A stretch of 53,333 nt of DNA from Dehalococcoidia bacterium (GTDB lineage: Bacteria; Chloroflexota; Dehalococcoidia; E44-bin15). The stretch covers positions 1 to 53,333 of the forward strand of contig JAUWRG010000004.1 in the NCBI GenBank assembly GCA_030610655.1, in the 5' to 3' direction. The stretch's first letter is position 1, and each line of letters begins with the position of its first letter. The position numbers and the translations under genes were made by a program. Of the stretch, positions 10,044-18,853 are shown piece after piece. The notes beneath the pieces are model-generated. The model did no database searches, was not told where the DNA came from, and worked only from the letters and a program-made list of their open reading frames with translations.

Positions 10044-10114
10044 TTTGTCATTCTGAGCGTAGCGAAGAATCTCAGAGATTCTTCATTCCGCTTCGCTCCA
10101 TTCAGAATGACAAA
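10044..10114. repeat. Interspersed palindromic repeat, copy B
   Basis: The ends TTTGTCATTCTGA and TCAGAATGACAAA are perfect inverted repeats, with AGCGAAGAATCT and AGATTCTTC forming an inner pair. It is the same family as 224-288. It lies between the T-box terminator and trpE, so it is part of the trp leader transcript and would form a strong hairpin there. Confidence 0.85.
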
Positions 10115-10150
10115 AAGGGGAAGCATTTTAGCATAATAAACACTCTCCTA

Positions 10151-10188
10151 ATAATAAAACACCCTTCGCCCTTTAAGGGGCGAAGGGT
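10151..10188 (-). terminator. T-box intrinsic terminator of the trp leader
   Basis: A 12-base-pair stem, ACCCTTCGCCCC against its complement (10161-10188), is followed on the minus strand by GTTTTATTATTAG. It competes with the antiterminator that contains the T-box bulge. Confidence 0.9.
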
Positions 10189-10445
10189 TCAAATTCGCGG
10201 TGCCACCCTTATTACCCCGCATTAGCGGGGCATCTCTTTCAGGTACGCCCCGATATATCGGGGCGTACCCTGGGCTCTGATAACGGTGCCCTCTCCGTCA
10301 AAGCCTACTTCCCCGGCCTGTCGGGGTTTCGGTTTGCGACTCCCAGACCCATTCGTACGCCCGCGCTGGTATCGGCTCACACCTAACCCGACTCTCTGAC
10401 CCTCGCTTAGCGCCTACTACTCCTGTTCGCAGTCTTTGCCTTATT
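10159..10445 (-). promoter_or_regulatory. T-box riboswitch, tryptophan-specific (specifier UGG)
   Basis: Read on the minus strand, the leader has the expected T-box order. Stem I carries AGTAGTA and GAGAGTCGGG, and then a GAATGG specifier segment around 10345-10350 in which UGG, the tryptophan codon, is in the usual position after GAA. A linker hairpin (stem III) follows. The invariant antiterminator bulge AAGGGTGGCACCGCG is at 10196-10210. Finally comes a GC-rich terminator. Uncharged tRNA-Trp would pair with the specifier and the bulge and allow read-through into trpE. The motif is direct; the codon assignment is supported by the downstream operon. Confidence 0.95.
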
Positions 10446-10458
10446 CTATTGTTGATAA

Positions 10459-10488
10459 AGTGTAACAAAAAGACCAGGGAAAAGTCAA
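10459..10488 (-). promoter_or_regulatory. Promoter of the trp operon
   Basis: On the minus strand TTGACT (10488-10483), an 18-base spacer, then TACACT (10464-10459). This places the transcript start at about 10450, just ahead of T-box stem I. The -35 box lies only 8 bases beyond the GuaB3 stop codon. Confidence 0.65.
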
Positions 10489-10496
10489 TGGTCTCA

Positions 10497-11636
10497 CTAA
10501 ACCTGTGGAAGTTGCCAGAACTTGCCCTCGCTCTTTATGGAGGGAGCGAGCACCATCTCGGTGTGTTGCATCTCTTTGATGGAGAGGGCGCCGCACATCC
10601 CCATGGAATTGCGTAACGCCCCAATAAAATTTTGTGTCCCGCCGGTGACCGTAGCTGGACCGAAGAGGATCTGCTCTAGACTGCTGCCGCTGCCTACCTT
10701 GATTCGTGTCCCCCGAGGTAAAGCTGCGTGAGGGGTAGCCATGCCCCACTGATAGCCTCTCCCAGGTGCCTCTGTTGCTTGAGCCAATATCGAGCCCAGC
10801 ATTACTGCATCGGCGCCGCAGGCGAATGCTTTACATAAATCTCCACCGGTGCGAATACCTCCATCGGTTATAACGGCAACATACCTTCCTGTCTCTTGAA
10901 GATACTGTTCCCTGGCTGCGGCGCAATCCATCGTCGCTGTCGCCTGTGGAACCCCAACACCCACAACTTCCCTTGTGGTGCACGCTGCTCCAGGCCCTAC
11001 CCCCACAAGAATCCCTGATATCCCTTCCCTCATCAATTCTAACGCAGCGCTATAACTGACGCAGTTGCCCACGATGATTGGCACTGGCATTAGCTGGTAA
11101 AGCTCGGAGAAGATGAGCCCGTGATAGCTTTTCGATATGTGGCGGGAAGAGGTTACTGTGGACTGGACGACGAAAATATCCACGCCGGCTTCCACGGTTA
11201 TGTGAGCAAACCTTTTGGTGTTCTGAGGCGTTACCGAAACGGCGCAGATACCTCCGGCGTTCTTGATCTGCTGTATGCGGTCGCCGATGAGATTCTCTTT
11301 GATCGGCTGAGAGTAGACCTTTTGAAGGAAAGTGGTGGCCTCATCCTGAGGGGTATTGGCGATTTCCGCTAGAATTTCGTCGGCATTTTCATAGCGGGTT
11401 TGCAGTCCTTCTAGATTGAGCACGGCTAATCCCCCCAACTTGCTCAGCAAGACGGCAAAGTGAGGGTCGACCACCGCATCCATAGCAGACGCAAGGATGG
11501 GAATGGGGAAGGTAAAATTGCCCAGGGTGAATTCAATGCTAACCTGCTCTGGGCTGATGGTGATATCCCCGGGTACAAGCGCTATCTCGTCAAACCCGTA
11601 GCCACGTCGTATGTCTTTGAACCGAGGGGCATCCAT
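10497..11636 (-). CDS. GuaB3-type IMP dehydrogenase family protein
   Basis: A 379-residue TIM-barrel protein of the IMP dehydrogenase/GMP reductase family without the CBS pair of GuaB, which is the GuaB3 arrangement. The catalytic loop GVGPGAACTTREVVGVGVPQ has C219. The phosphate-binding ITDGGIRTGGDLCKA and the C-terminal KEMQHTEMV segments are present. IMP dehydrogenase makes XMP from IMP with NAD+, but the GuaB3 subgroup is less well characterised, and a GMP-reductase-like activity cannot be excluded. It has its own promoter, divergent from that of rplY. Confidence 0.88.
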   Translation of the reverse strand: MDAPRFKDIRRGYGFDEIALVPGDITISPEQVSIEFTLGNFTFPIPILASAMDAVVDPHFAVLLSKLGGLAVLNLEGLQTRYENADEILAEIANTPQDEATTFLQKVYSQPIKENLIGDRIQQIKNAGGICAVSVTPQNTKRFAHITVEAGVDIFVVQSTVTSSRHISKSYHGLIFSELYQLMPVPIIVGNCVSYSAALELMREGISGILVGVGPGAACTTREVVGVGVPQATATMDCAAAREQYLQETGRYVAVITDGGIRTGGDLCKAFACGADAVMLGSILAQATEAPGRGYQWGMATPHAALPRGTRIKVGSGSSLEQILFGPATVTGGTQNFIGALRNSMGMCGALSIKEMQHTEMVLAPSIKSEGKFWQLPQV

Positions 11637-11670
11637 AGATTATCTTTCCTTGTCCTTGATTTTAGGGCAC

Positions 11671-11699
11671 ACTATATCAGAGGGGATATCCAAAGTCAA
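11671..11699 (-). promoter_or_regulatory. Promoter of the GuaB3 gene
   Basis: On the minus strand TTGACT, a 17-base spacer, then TATAGT, ending 34 bases upstream of the start codon. This is a near-consensus housekeeping promoter. Confidence 0.75.
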
Positions 11700-11708
11700 T
11701 TCGTTAAC

Positions 11709-11737
11709 TGGACGGCGACGCCAGATAGTAGTATAAT
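11709..11737 (+). promoter_or_regulatory. Promoter of the L25 gene
   Basis: TGGACG, 17 bases, then a perfect TATAAT at 11732-11737. It is back to back with the GuaB3 promoter and leaves a leader of about 100 bases. Confidence 0.65.
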
Positions 11738-11842
11738 TTTCCAAGTCATCTTGGAAGTGTTGCCGCGAATCAGGGCAATGATGGAGTTCACGGGCATATT
11801 AGCATGGAGAAGCGGGTGCCCATTCTTTAGGGGGAGGTAAAA

Positions 11843-12481
11843 GTGAAGCGAGAGGAATTGACAGCCAGCAGGAGAGACGTTCTAGGCAAGAAGGTCAGAT
11901 TTCTGCGCCGAAAAGGGTTAACTCCTGCTAATGTCTATGGTGCAAATATCGAATCTATCCCTCTCCAAATAGAGACTTCCCTTTTGGAGCGACTTATTGC
12001 TAGCGTGGGCAGGAATGCTCTTATCACCCTCAGGATTGATGGAAAGCGAAAGGTGGCTATGATTCGCGATATCGACCGGGATGCGTTAACTGACGTTTTG
12101 CTCCATGTCAGTTTCTTCCAGGTAGAAATGACACATAAGGTGAAAGTTGAGGTGCCACTTGTCTTTGTTGGCGAGTCTCCTGTGGAGAAGGTTAGCCGGT
12201 TGATGTTGCTTCATAACCTATCTGCTCTCCATGTGGAAGCCTTCCCCTCAGATCTGCCCAAGAACATTGAGGTGGACATCTCACAGCTTGCGGAAGCTAA
12301 TCAGGCTATTCACGTCAGAGATATCCCGGTGGGCGATAATGTGGAGGTGCTCACCGAGCTCAGTGAATTGGTGGTTCAAGTAATGGAAAGCCGTGTTGAA
12401 GTTGAAGCTGAGAAGGTCAAACCTGAGGAGGTGGAGGGTGAGGAGGAAGTTGCACCGCAGGTTGAGGCTGAGTCGGAATAA
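11843..12481 (+). CDS. rplY: Ribosomal protein L25 (general stress protein CTC family)
   Basis: A 212-residue L25 of the long CTC type. An N-terminal 5S rRNA-binding domain (residues 1-90, MKREELTASRRDVLGKKVRFLRRKGLTPANVYG) is followed by the beta-rich TL5 C-terminal domain and an acidic tail rich in Glu and Val (about 185-212). It binds 5S rRNA in the central protuberance of the large subunit. The start is GTG at 11843 behind a strong GGGGAGGT. It is monocistronic. Confidence 0.95.
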   Translation: MKREELTASRRDVLGKKVRFLRRKGLTPANVYGANIESIPLQIETSLLERLIASVGRNALITLRIDGKRKVAMIRDIDRDALTDVLLHVSFFQVEMTHKVKVEVPLVFVGESPVEKVSRLMLLHNLSALHVEAFPSDLPKNIEVDISQLAEANQAIHVRDIPVGDNVEVLTELSELVVQVMESRVEVEAEKVKPEEVEGEEEVAPQVEAESE

Positions 12482-12683
12482 AGCCTAGAACACCTCGGGC
12501 CCAGGGCGATCAGGACGAAAATAGGGGAGGTGTGATACCGCCTGAACCAGAGTGGCTGCATTAGGAGGACAAAAAAGAGAAGCATCCCTATCCCATATCG
12601 TATGGAGACCTATTAAGGTCGTCTGGTAGGAAACGGAAACCTTTGCCCTGCGAGGGAGAGATAGATATTAGCAGGTTCCCATC

Positions 12684-13613
12684 TCAACATGGGAGCAGTG
12701 CTCCGATGAAATCCCTCTGCCCCCGCACAAATTCCTCAGCGCTTATCTTCCTCTTCCCTTCAAGCTGGATCCTTAAAAGCTCGAGAACCCCCTCCGCGGT
12801 CTGAACGCCAACGCCTCCCCCCGCAAGCGTAATCACTCTCCCTGGCTCACCTTGTGCCCCAGGCAGGTGAGAGGCATCGACAACCTTGAGAGTTTCCCCC
12901 CGCCATCGAGTATAGCAACCAGGCCAGGGCTGAAAGGCTCGCACCTGGCGCCATATCTCGAGGGCAGGGAGGTGCCAATTTATCTCCCCTTGTTCTTTAC
13001 TGAGGGACTTGGTATAGGAAGCCTCATCATCGTTTTGAGGTTGGGGGATAATAGCGTGGGAAAGCCAGCGAGGCAGTGTTTCCTCCAGGAGTTGGGCGCC
13101 AATGTGAGCAAGATTTGTGGTGAGTGACTCGGCGCTATCTTCGGGCGCGATGGGCACTCTCTTCTGAGCAAGGGTGGGGCCGCTGTCAACTCCACGATCC
13201 ATGAGCATGATGGTGACACCGGTACAGTCATCGCCGCTAAGGATGGCTCCTTGAATGGGGGAGGGACCGCGATGCCTGGGTAGAAGAGAGGGATGGATAT
13301 TGATGCAGCCGAAGGGAGGCATATTGAGTACCTCTTCAGGCAGGATCTTTCCAAAGGCAGCCACCACAATGACATCGGGGTTAAGCTGAGCCAAAGATTC
13401 AAGCACATCAGCTTCATTGAAACTGTTCGGCTGGCGCACCTCAAGCCCGTACTCGATAGCCATCTTCTTCACTGGAGGTAGTGAAAGGGATCGCCCTCTC
13501 CCTGCGGGTTTATCAGATTGAGTGTAAACGGCAATCAAGGGGTGCTCACTGGCAACAAGCCGCTCAAGGGTCGGCACGCCAAACTCAGATGTTCCCATAA
13601 AGACAATTCTCAT
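12684..13613 (-). CDS. fmt: Methionyl-tRNA formyltransferase
   Basis: A 309-residue enzyme formylating initiator Met-tRNA with 10-formyl-tetrahydrofolate. I set the start at MRIVFMGTSEFG because a GAGGA site precedes that ATG by 6 bases; an upstream in-frame start would add 11 unconserved residues. The catalytic segment INIHPSLLPRHRG gives N105 and H107, and the conserved aspartate lies in MDRGVDSGP (D143). The C-terminal tRNA-binding domain is complete (VRAFQPWPG...LAGGGVGV). Two hundred bases without a recognised gene separate its end from rplY. Confidence 0.96.
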   Translation of the reverse strand: MRIVFMGTSEFGVPTLERLVASEHPLIAVYTQSDKPAGRGRSLSLPPVKKMAIEYGLEVRQPNSFNEADVLESLAQLNPDVIVVAAFGKILPEEVLNMPPFGCINIHPSLLPRHRGPSPIQGAILSGDDCTGVTIMLMDRGVDSGPTLAQKRVPIAPEDSAESLTTNLAHIGAQLLEETLPRWLSHAIIPQPQNDDEASYTKSLSKEQGEINWHLPALEIWRQVRAFQPWPGCYTRWRGETLKVVDASHLPGAQGEPGRVITLAGGGVGVQTAEGVLELLRIQLEGKRKISAEEFVRGQRDFIGALLPC

Positions 13614-13953
13614 TGCATTTCCTCGACGAATTCTAACATGGAACAAGGGAAAAGGGAATTATAAAATTGGTGCAAAATTGGTGCAAAAACCTCTTGACCA
13701 AGGGGGGAGGGTTTGTTATTCTTTTGATGTTAATCCTCAGGAGGAGTTCCTCTAGATAGGGGCACCGCCCCAGGTTATTCGGAGGGGCTTAACCCCGCCA
13801 CTAGTGGTATTAGTGTATTGCCTTCAATAACGAGGCGCTCGTGTACGTCTAATGCCTTGAGAAAGGCAATCCTTAATGTAGAATAGTTTGGGCTCTCTGG
13901 GTTTTTTTTGCTCACCTAAAGGTATTGCTTGGAGAGCAGAGGGATGAGTCAAA
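13614..13953. other. fmt-dnaA intergenic region
   Basis: About 340 bases without a gene. It holds a tandem 11-base duplication (ATTGGTGCAAA, about 13667-13689), the dnaA promoter, and a long leader. I searched by eye for DnaA boxes of the TTATNCACA type on both strands and found none, so there is no sign that this is the replication origin. Confidence 0.6.
13694..13722 (+). promoter_or_regulatory. Probable dnaA promoter
   Basis: TTGACC, 17 bases, then TATTCT (13717-13722), directly after the tandem 11-mer repeat. It predicts a leader of about 225 bases before the dnaA start. Confidence 0.65.
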
Positions 13954-15300
13954 ATGATAGCAGCGAAGGAAACCTGGGAGGCAGTGCTTGGTAAACTTCA
14001 ACTGCAGGTTACAAAGACGAACTATGATACATGGCTTGGGGGAACTGTTGGCCTGAGCTGTGAACATAACCAGTTTATGGTGGGCGTGCCATCGCCATTT
14101 AACGTGGAGTGGTTGGAGAGGCGGCTGCGCTCTCTTATTAAAAAGACCCTCATGGACATCACCGGGCGAGACATTGATGTCAAGTTCCAGGTTCAGCAAA
14201 TAGAAGAGAGCAATCCATCCTTTGCCAAATACAAGAAGCGTTCGTCAGGCTTTAATCTTAAGTACACCTTCGACTCTTTCATAATAGGCAATTGTAATTG
14301 TCTCGCTCACGCTGCTGCCGTGGGGGTAGCGGAGAAACCTGGTTCAGTCTATAACCCCCTATTTATCTATGGTGGTGTTGGGTTGGGAAAGACTCACCTG
14401 CTGCATGCCATAGGAAACCTTGTTTCCCAAAGCAATCTTCGAGTGCTTTATGTCAGTACAGAGCAATTTACTAACGATTTCATAAGAGCGATTAAGGAGA
14501 GGAAGACAGAGGAGTTTCGCCAAAAGTATCGGGGTGTTGACGTACTGTTAATCGACGATGTCCAGTTTATCATCGGTAAGGAACAGACCCAGGAAGGGTT
14601 CTTCCACACCTTTAATGACCTGCACAATGGAAATCATCAGATTGTAGTCACAAGTGACCGTTCACCGAAAGATATGCCCTTACTTGAAGACCGATTGCGA
14701 TCCCGCTTTGAATGGGGGCTCATTGCCGATATCCAACCTCCTGATCTGGAGACTCGCTTCGCCATACTTGAAGTTAAGGCAGAGCAGATGAGGGCAGAAG
14801 TACCCAACGAGGTTCTTGACTTCATCGCTCGTAAGGCCCACGACAGCATCCGGGATTTAGAGGGTTCACTGAATCGTATTGTTGCCTTTTCCAAGCTTGC
14901 CAGAGATCCCATCACCATTGAGTTGGCGGTCAAAGCTCTGGCAAATAACTCCAACAATTCCACCCATCGCGCTTCTAGCCCCTTGTTCATCATCGATGCT
15001 GTAGCTAAATACTTTGACCTAACTCCAGATGCTCTGAAAGGGAGGGCTAGGGATAGGCAAACTGCCCTGGCACGCCACATCGCAGTTTATCTTATCAAGG
15101 AGGAGACAGACCGCTCCTTTGCCGATATTGGAAGGGAGTTCGGCGGCAGAGACCACTCAGTCATTCTCCGTAGCTACCAGAAAATATCTTCCGAGATGGA
15201 GAACGACTATCAATTGCGTTCTGATATCCTTGAGATAAAGGCCAAGACCCACTGCAAAGCGGCAAGTGGACGGCCCGTACTCTCTAAAGTAGGGCGTTAG
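13954..15300 (+). CDS. dnaA: Chromosomal replication initiator protein DnaA
   Basis: A 448-residue replication initiator. Domain I (residues 1-80) is followed by a short linker and the AAA+ domain, with Walker A GGVGLGKT at 140-147, Walker B LLIDD at 198-202 and the arginine-finger segment LRSRFEWG. The C-terminal DNA-binding domain ends with the signature FGGRDHSVILRS, where V replaces the common T. The sensor segment NCNCLAHAAA has Cys where most relatives have Arg. The start is the ATG at 13954 after AGAGGG; an overlapping ATG at 13943 leads to an early stop. dnaN and recF are not adjacent. Confidence 0.97.
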   Translation: MIAAKETWEAVLGKLQLQVTKTNYDTWLGGTVGLSCEHNQFMVGVPSPFNVEWLERRLRSLIKKTLMDITGRDIDVKFQVQQIEESNPSFAKYKKRSSGFNLKYTFDSFIIGNCNCLAHAAAVGVAEKPGSVYNPLFIYGGVGLGKTHLLHAIGNLVSQSNLRVLYVSTEQFTNDFIRAIKERKTEEFRQKYRGVDVLLIDDVQFIIGKEQTQEGFFHTFNDLHNGNHQIVVTSDRSPKDMPLLEDRLRSRFEWGLIADIQPPDLETRFAILEVKAEQMRAEVPNEVLDFIARKAHDSIRDLEGSLNRIVAFSKLARDPITIELAVKALANNSNNSTHRASSPLFIIDAVAKYFDLTPDALKGRARDRQTALARHIAVYLIKEETDRSFADIGREFGGRDHSVILRSYQKISSEMENDYQLRSDILEIKAKTHCKAASGRPVLSKVGR

Positions 15301-15349
15301 TCGAATCGCGACAAGCTAGGGTTCGGACAGTGAGTAGCGTGTGCTTATA

Positions 15350-17356
15350 TCAGATTTGACGCGCTATCTCCGCACCTTCATGAATTGCATACAGGGCATC
15401 TCGTGGCGTTACACAGTCCCCTATAGTGTAAAGCTCTGAAGTCACATCCTTAAGGCTAGCGGCCAATTGGTTTTGGGACTTCATCCCCACGGCGAGAACC
15501 ACAGTGTCGGCCTTCAAGAACACGAGGTCACCGTTGAATGCCATATAAATACCATTCTCCCTGATCTCCACAAGCGGGCAATTTTGGAACATATGCACCC
15601 CTTTGTCAATCAACCTGTTCCTTAGGGCAAGGTAGATATTTCTTTCCACATCCCTGCCTAACAAGGAGCGTGTCGTTAGGTAGACTTCTTTGCCTTGGCC
15701 GGCGAGTTGATCAGCAATCTCCATACCGAGATACCGCCCTCCAACCACCACCACACTTTTGCCTACTTTAGCTTTGCCCAGAATTACATCGACTGCCTGA
15801 ACTACATTCTTTCCATCGGCACCCTCGACATCTAATGTCTGAGGCACCGCTCCGGTGGCTACCACCACAGCATCGGGTTTAACCTCCTTTACCATCTCGG
15901 GTGTGACTTCAGTGTTTAGCTTCACCGTGACCTTAGCCTTGTTCAAACCCTGTTCCAGATAGCTGAGGAAGGGGGAGTAGTCTTCCCTCTTTTGCTCTTG
16001 CTGGCAGGCAATAAACCATTGCCCCCCCAAATTAGCAGTCGCTTCATATAAGACAACCTCGTGTCCCCGCTCGGCCAGTGTTCTTGCTGCCTCCATGCCA
16101 GCTAACCCGCCACCAACAACCATCACCTTCTTGGAGGAAGTGGTGGGCTTTAGGGCAAATTCCCGCTCCCTTAGTTTGGCTGGATTGACAGCGCAAGGGA
16201 TACCATAAGTCAACACGTAATTGAGGTGGGAACGAAGGTTGAAGCAATTAAGGCAGTATACGCACGGGCGGATGTCAGCAAACCTTCCTTCCTTGAATTT
16301 ACTGGGCAGTTCCGGGTCAGCCATTAATGCTCTTGCCATAGCGATGAAGTCTGCTTTCCCCTGGCGTAAGACTTCCTCAGCGAGATGGGGGTCGCTCAAC
16401 TTTCCTACAGCTATAACTGGGACCTTAACCGCCTTCTTTATAGCTGCGGAATCGGAAACCAGAGTCCCCTTGGGGAAGAGGAAGCTAGGATACTGCCACT
16501 GGATGGAGCCCTGTTGGCTGGAAGATATATGCAACGCATCCGCCCCAGCCTCAACGAAGAGCGGTGCCTGGCGGGCGCTATCCTTTATGTTTATTCCTCC
16601 CTCCATGTAGTCACTACCACTTATCCTGAAGATAACGGTAAAATCTGGCCCCACCTTCCTCCTAACCGCTTCGATAACCTCGCAAGCAAACCTAGCCCTT
16701 TTCTCAACACTCCCTCCGTACTCATCCGTCCTGATATTATCCAAGGGGGAAAGGAACTGGCTTATAAGATAACCATGACCACCGTGGATTTCCACCGCAT
16801 CGAAACCAGCCTCTTTTACTCTCCTTGCCGCTTCAGCAAAGCCTTCGATCAGACGCTTGATGTCCTCCTTGGTTGCTTCCTCAGGGGGAGTATTATCACG
16901 AACCCAGAGAACTGCACCGGCATCTTCAACTGTGGTGGCCCCCATGATAGTCCGAAGTCTCGGTATGGCAGAGGGCGCTATCGCCCTTATTGCGTCGGGA
17001 TCGGGAGCGCTGGCCTTGTACTGGGTGAGCAGTTTTCCATGGTGCACTATCTGAAAGGCCACTTTGGCGCCATTTTGGTGTACTGCATCGGATAGCTCTC
17101 TCAACTTGGGGATAAATTTATCGTCATACATTGAAGGACGCCCGGGAGCCAGGGCTTCCTTCAAGATCAGGCTTGATTGAGCGATTATGAACCCTACGCC
17201 CCCCTTTGCTCTCTCTATATAATAGTCTATGACCTTGTCAGTGATCTCACCCTCGGGACCGTGGCCGGCAGTACCCGCCGGTGCCATAACGATACGGTTC
17301 TTCACCTCCATTTTCCCTATAGTTCCTGGCTCGAATAGCTTCGTTAATTTGGTCAT
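15350..17356 (-). CDS. NADH:flavin oxidoreductase, Old Yellow Enzyme / 2,4-dienoyl-CoA reductase type
   Basis: A 668-residue three-domain flavoenzyme. Residues 1-350 form the FMN-binding TIM barrel with HGGHGYLISQFLSP at 191-204. A [4Fe-4S] cluster is held by C365, C368, C371 and C388. The remainder is an FAD/NAD(P)H module with VVGGGLAGMEAA and VVVVGGRYLGMEIA dinucleotide folds. The architecture equals E. coli FadH, trimethylamine dehydrogenase and bile-acid or cinnamate-type enoate reductases. It reduces activated C=C bonds; the substrate is unknown. It lies beside two MmgE/PrpD genes and porGDAB, which suggests work on unsaturated carboxylates or their CoA esters under anoxic conditions. 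Confidence 0.9.
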   Translation of the reverse strand: MTKLTKLFEPGTIGKMEVKNRIVMAPAGTAGHGPEGEITDKVIDYYIERAKGGVGFIIAQSSLILKEALAPGRPSMYDDKFIPKLRELSDAVHQNGAKVAFQIVHHGKLLTQYKASAPDPDAIRAIAPSAIPRLRTIMGATTVEDAGAVLWVRDNTPPEEATKEDIKRLIEGFAEAARRVKEAGFDAVEIHGGHGYLISQFLSPLDNIRTDEYGGSVEKRARFACEVIEAVRRKVGPDFTVIFRISGSDYMEGGINIKDSARQAPLFVEAGADALHISSSQQGSIQWQYPSFLFPKGTLVSDSAAIKKAVKVPVIAVGKLSDPHLAEEVLRQGKADFIAMARALMADPELPSKFKEGRFADIRPCVYCLNCFNLRSHLNYVLTYGIPCAVNPAKLREREFALKPTTSSKKVMVVGGGLAGMEAARTLAERGHEVVLYEATANLGGQWFIACQQEQKREDYSPFLSYLEQGLNKAKVTVKLNTEVTPEMVKEVKPDAVVVATGAVPQTLDVEGADGKNVVQAVDVILGKAKVGKSVVVVGGRYLGMEIADQLAGQGKEVYLTTRSLLGRDVERNIYLALRNRLIDKGVHMFQNCPLVEIRENGIYMAFNGDLVFLKADTVVLAVGMKSQNQLAASLKDVTSELYTIGDCVTPRDALYAIHEGAEIARQI

Positions 17357-17375
17357 GGTGTCTCCTTTCCCTTTG

Positions 17376-17430
17376 TGTAGCGCGACCCTTTAGGGTCGCC
17401 TTATTTGCCAGGCTAAAGCCTCGCCCTACA
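17376..17430. repeat. Palindromic repeat with TGTAG/CTACA ends
   Basis: The element starts TGTAG and ends CTACA and contains a perfect hairpin GCGACCC-TTTA-GGGTCGC followed by GGCTAAAGCC. Its right part encodes the last residues and the stop codon of the neighbouring MmgE/PrpD gene. Confidence 0.75.
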
Positions 17431-18783
17431 TTTAAAAGTAAGTATATCCATCAGGGAATTGATATCAGACAAAGATTCCAAGTGTGAAACCAGCTCCATG
17501 CACGTTTTTACATCTTGGGTGGGAAGAACTAAAGAGGCACAATCCCAATATTTAGAGCATACGTCGTCCCAGCTCATGGGGTTGGATGCGGAGCCTTTTG
17601 GCGACTTCTGCGTGCGAGAAAATGTCCTGCCATCTCGCAATTTTATAACCACTTCTGAGCCCAACACGGCCGATAAATCACTGGCTAACTCCGGGGAGTC
17701 CACATACTGCACCTTGGGGATGAGATGTTGAACTTCGGGCTGCCTTACCCTTTCATCGGTAAAATCCCCCAAGCCTACTTCACCGTCGAGGAGGGCTCTG
17801 GCGATGCAGTAGTTCATACTGAACTTGCCCTCTAGCGCGGTTTGTGGGCGGGAGTGAAATGCTACCGACTGTATGACTGGTCCCGTCCTTATCTCCACCT
17901 CATCCACATCTTCGGCTTTGATATCGTGCTCCTTCATTAGGTATAAAACAATTTCTATGCTGGTATGAGTATCGGCGCAGGAGGGCCAAGGCTTCAGTCC
18001 GACAGTGGAAATGATATCAAATCTTTCCCCTAGACCATCTCCGATTTTGTCAAGATCAAGGTCGGCCCCACCAGCCAGAACCTTACAGTAACCTTGAGGA
18101 GCTTCCAGAATGCTTTTATCGGCAGTAAACCCTCTTTGGGCCAGTAATGCCGCTACTATGCCATTCCTGGCTGCATTGCCAGCATGGAGTGGTTTGGTCA
18201 TCGTGCCGATGTTCTGCTTTAGTCCAGATGCAAGGGAGGCGGCAATACCTATGGCCGTCTTGGTTTGTTCGATGTCCAGCTTCAGTAGCTTGGCAGCGGC
18301 AGCGACAGCAGCAATACTTCCCAAGCTGGAGGTCATGTGCCACCCTATCATATAATGTCGAAGACAAACAGGGCCCAACTTAGTTGCCGCCTCAAATCCA
18401 GTAATATAGGAGAGCAGAACTTCTTTGCCTGAGGCATAGTGTTTTTCCCCTAGGGCTAGGATCGCAGGCAGGATTACCACTGAGGGGTGACCGCCAAATG
18501 GTATGCACCAATCATCATAGTCCAAGGCGTGAGCCATTGTGCCATTAACCCAAGCAGCTTGAGAGGCGAGGGTCTTAAAGCCCCCGCCAATAACCCCTGC
18601 CTCAGGTTTGTTTTCCTCTTCCTTGACATATTCGGTAATCAGCTTACTTCCTGGCTCATTACAGCCTGCCAGCGTAACACCCAATGTGTCGAGGATTAGC
18701 TTTTTGGTGACGTCGAGCGCTTCATTGGGTATCTGTTCATAATTGGTTTCTACAATGTAGCGAGCTAGTTTCTCTGTGCTCAC
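17413..18783 (-). CDS. MmgE/PrpD family protein, paralogue 1
   Basis: A 456-residue protein of the MmgE/PrpD (2-methylcitrate dehydratase / cis-aconitate decarboxylase / iminodisuccinate epimerase) fold. The conserved MAHALDYDDW (about residues 83-92), GWHMTSSLGS and TKPLHAGNAARNG segments are present. The family mostly dehydrates, decarboxylates or epimerises tricarboxylates, but paralogues diverge widely. No prpB or prpC is nearby, so a methylcitrate cycle is not supported. The last residues (CRARL) come from the palindromic repeat at 17376-17430, so the native C-terminus may have been replaced. It is 70 bases from its paralogue. Confidence 0.88.
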   Translation of the reverse strand: MSTEKLARYIVETNYEQIPNEALDVTKKLILDTLGVTLAGCNEPGSKLITEYVKEEENKPEAGVIGGGFKTLASQAAWVNGTMAHALDYDDWCIPFGGHPSVVILPAILALGEKHYASGKEVLLSYITGFEAATKLGPVCLRHYMIGWHMTSSLGSIAAVAAAAKLLKLDIEQTKTAIGIAASLASGLKQNIGTMTKPLHAGNAARNGIVAALLAQRGFTADKSILEAPQGYCKVLAGGADLDLDKIGDGLGERFDIISTVGLKPWPSCADTHTSIEIVLYLMKEHDIKAEDVDEVEIRTGPVIQSVAFHSRPQTALEGKFSMNYCIARALLDGEVGLGDFTDERVRQPEVQHLIPKVQYVDSPELASDLSAVLGSEVVIKLRDGRTFSRTQKSPKGSASNPMSWDDVCSKYWDCASLVLPTQDVKTCMELVSHLESLSDINSLMDILTFKCRARL

Positions 18784-18853
18784 GCCTATCCTCCTCCCCT
18801 GAGAATCCGATATTTAAAAGCAAGAAGCTCCTGAAGATGTTAGCAGGAGCCTC

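Noticed and set aside
12482-12683. Possible structured RNA or decayed gene between rplY and fmt
   Set aside because: It is codon-like in places, with an in-frame TAG, and shows no motif of 6S, SRP, tmRNA or RNase P RNA. I see nothing I can support.
13667-13689. Tandem ATTGGTGCAAA repeat as a CRISPR start or origin iteron
   Set aside because: Only two copies directly joined, no spacers, and no DnaA boxes around it.
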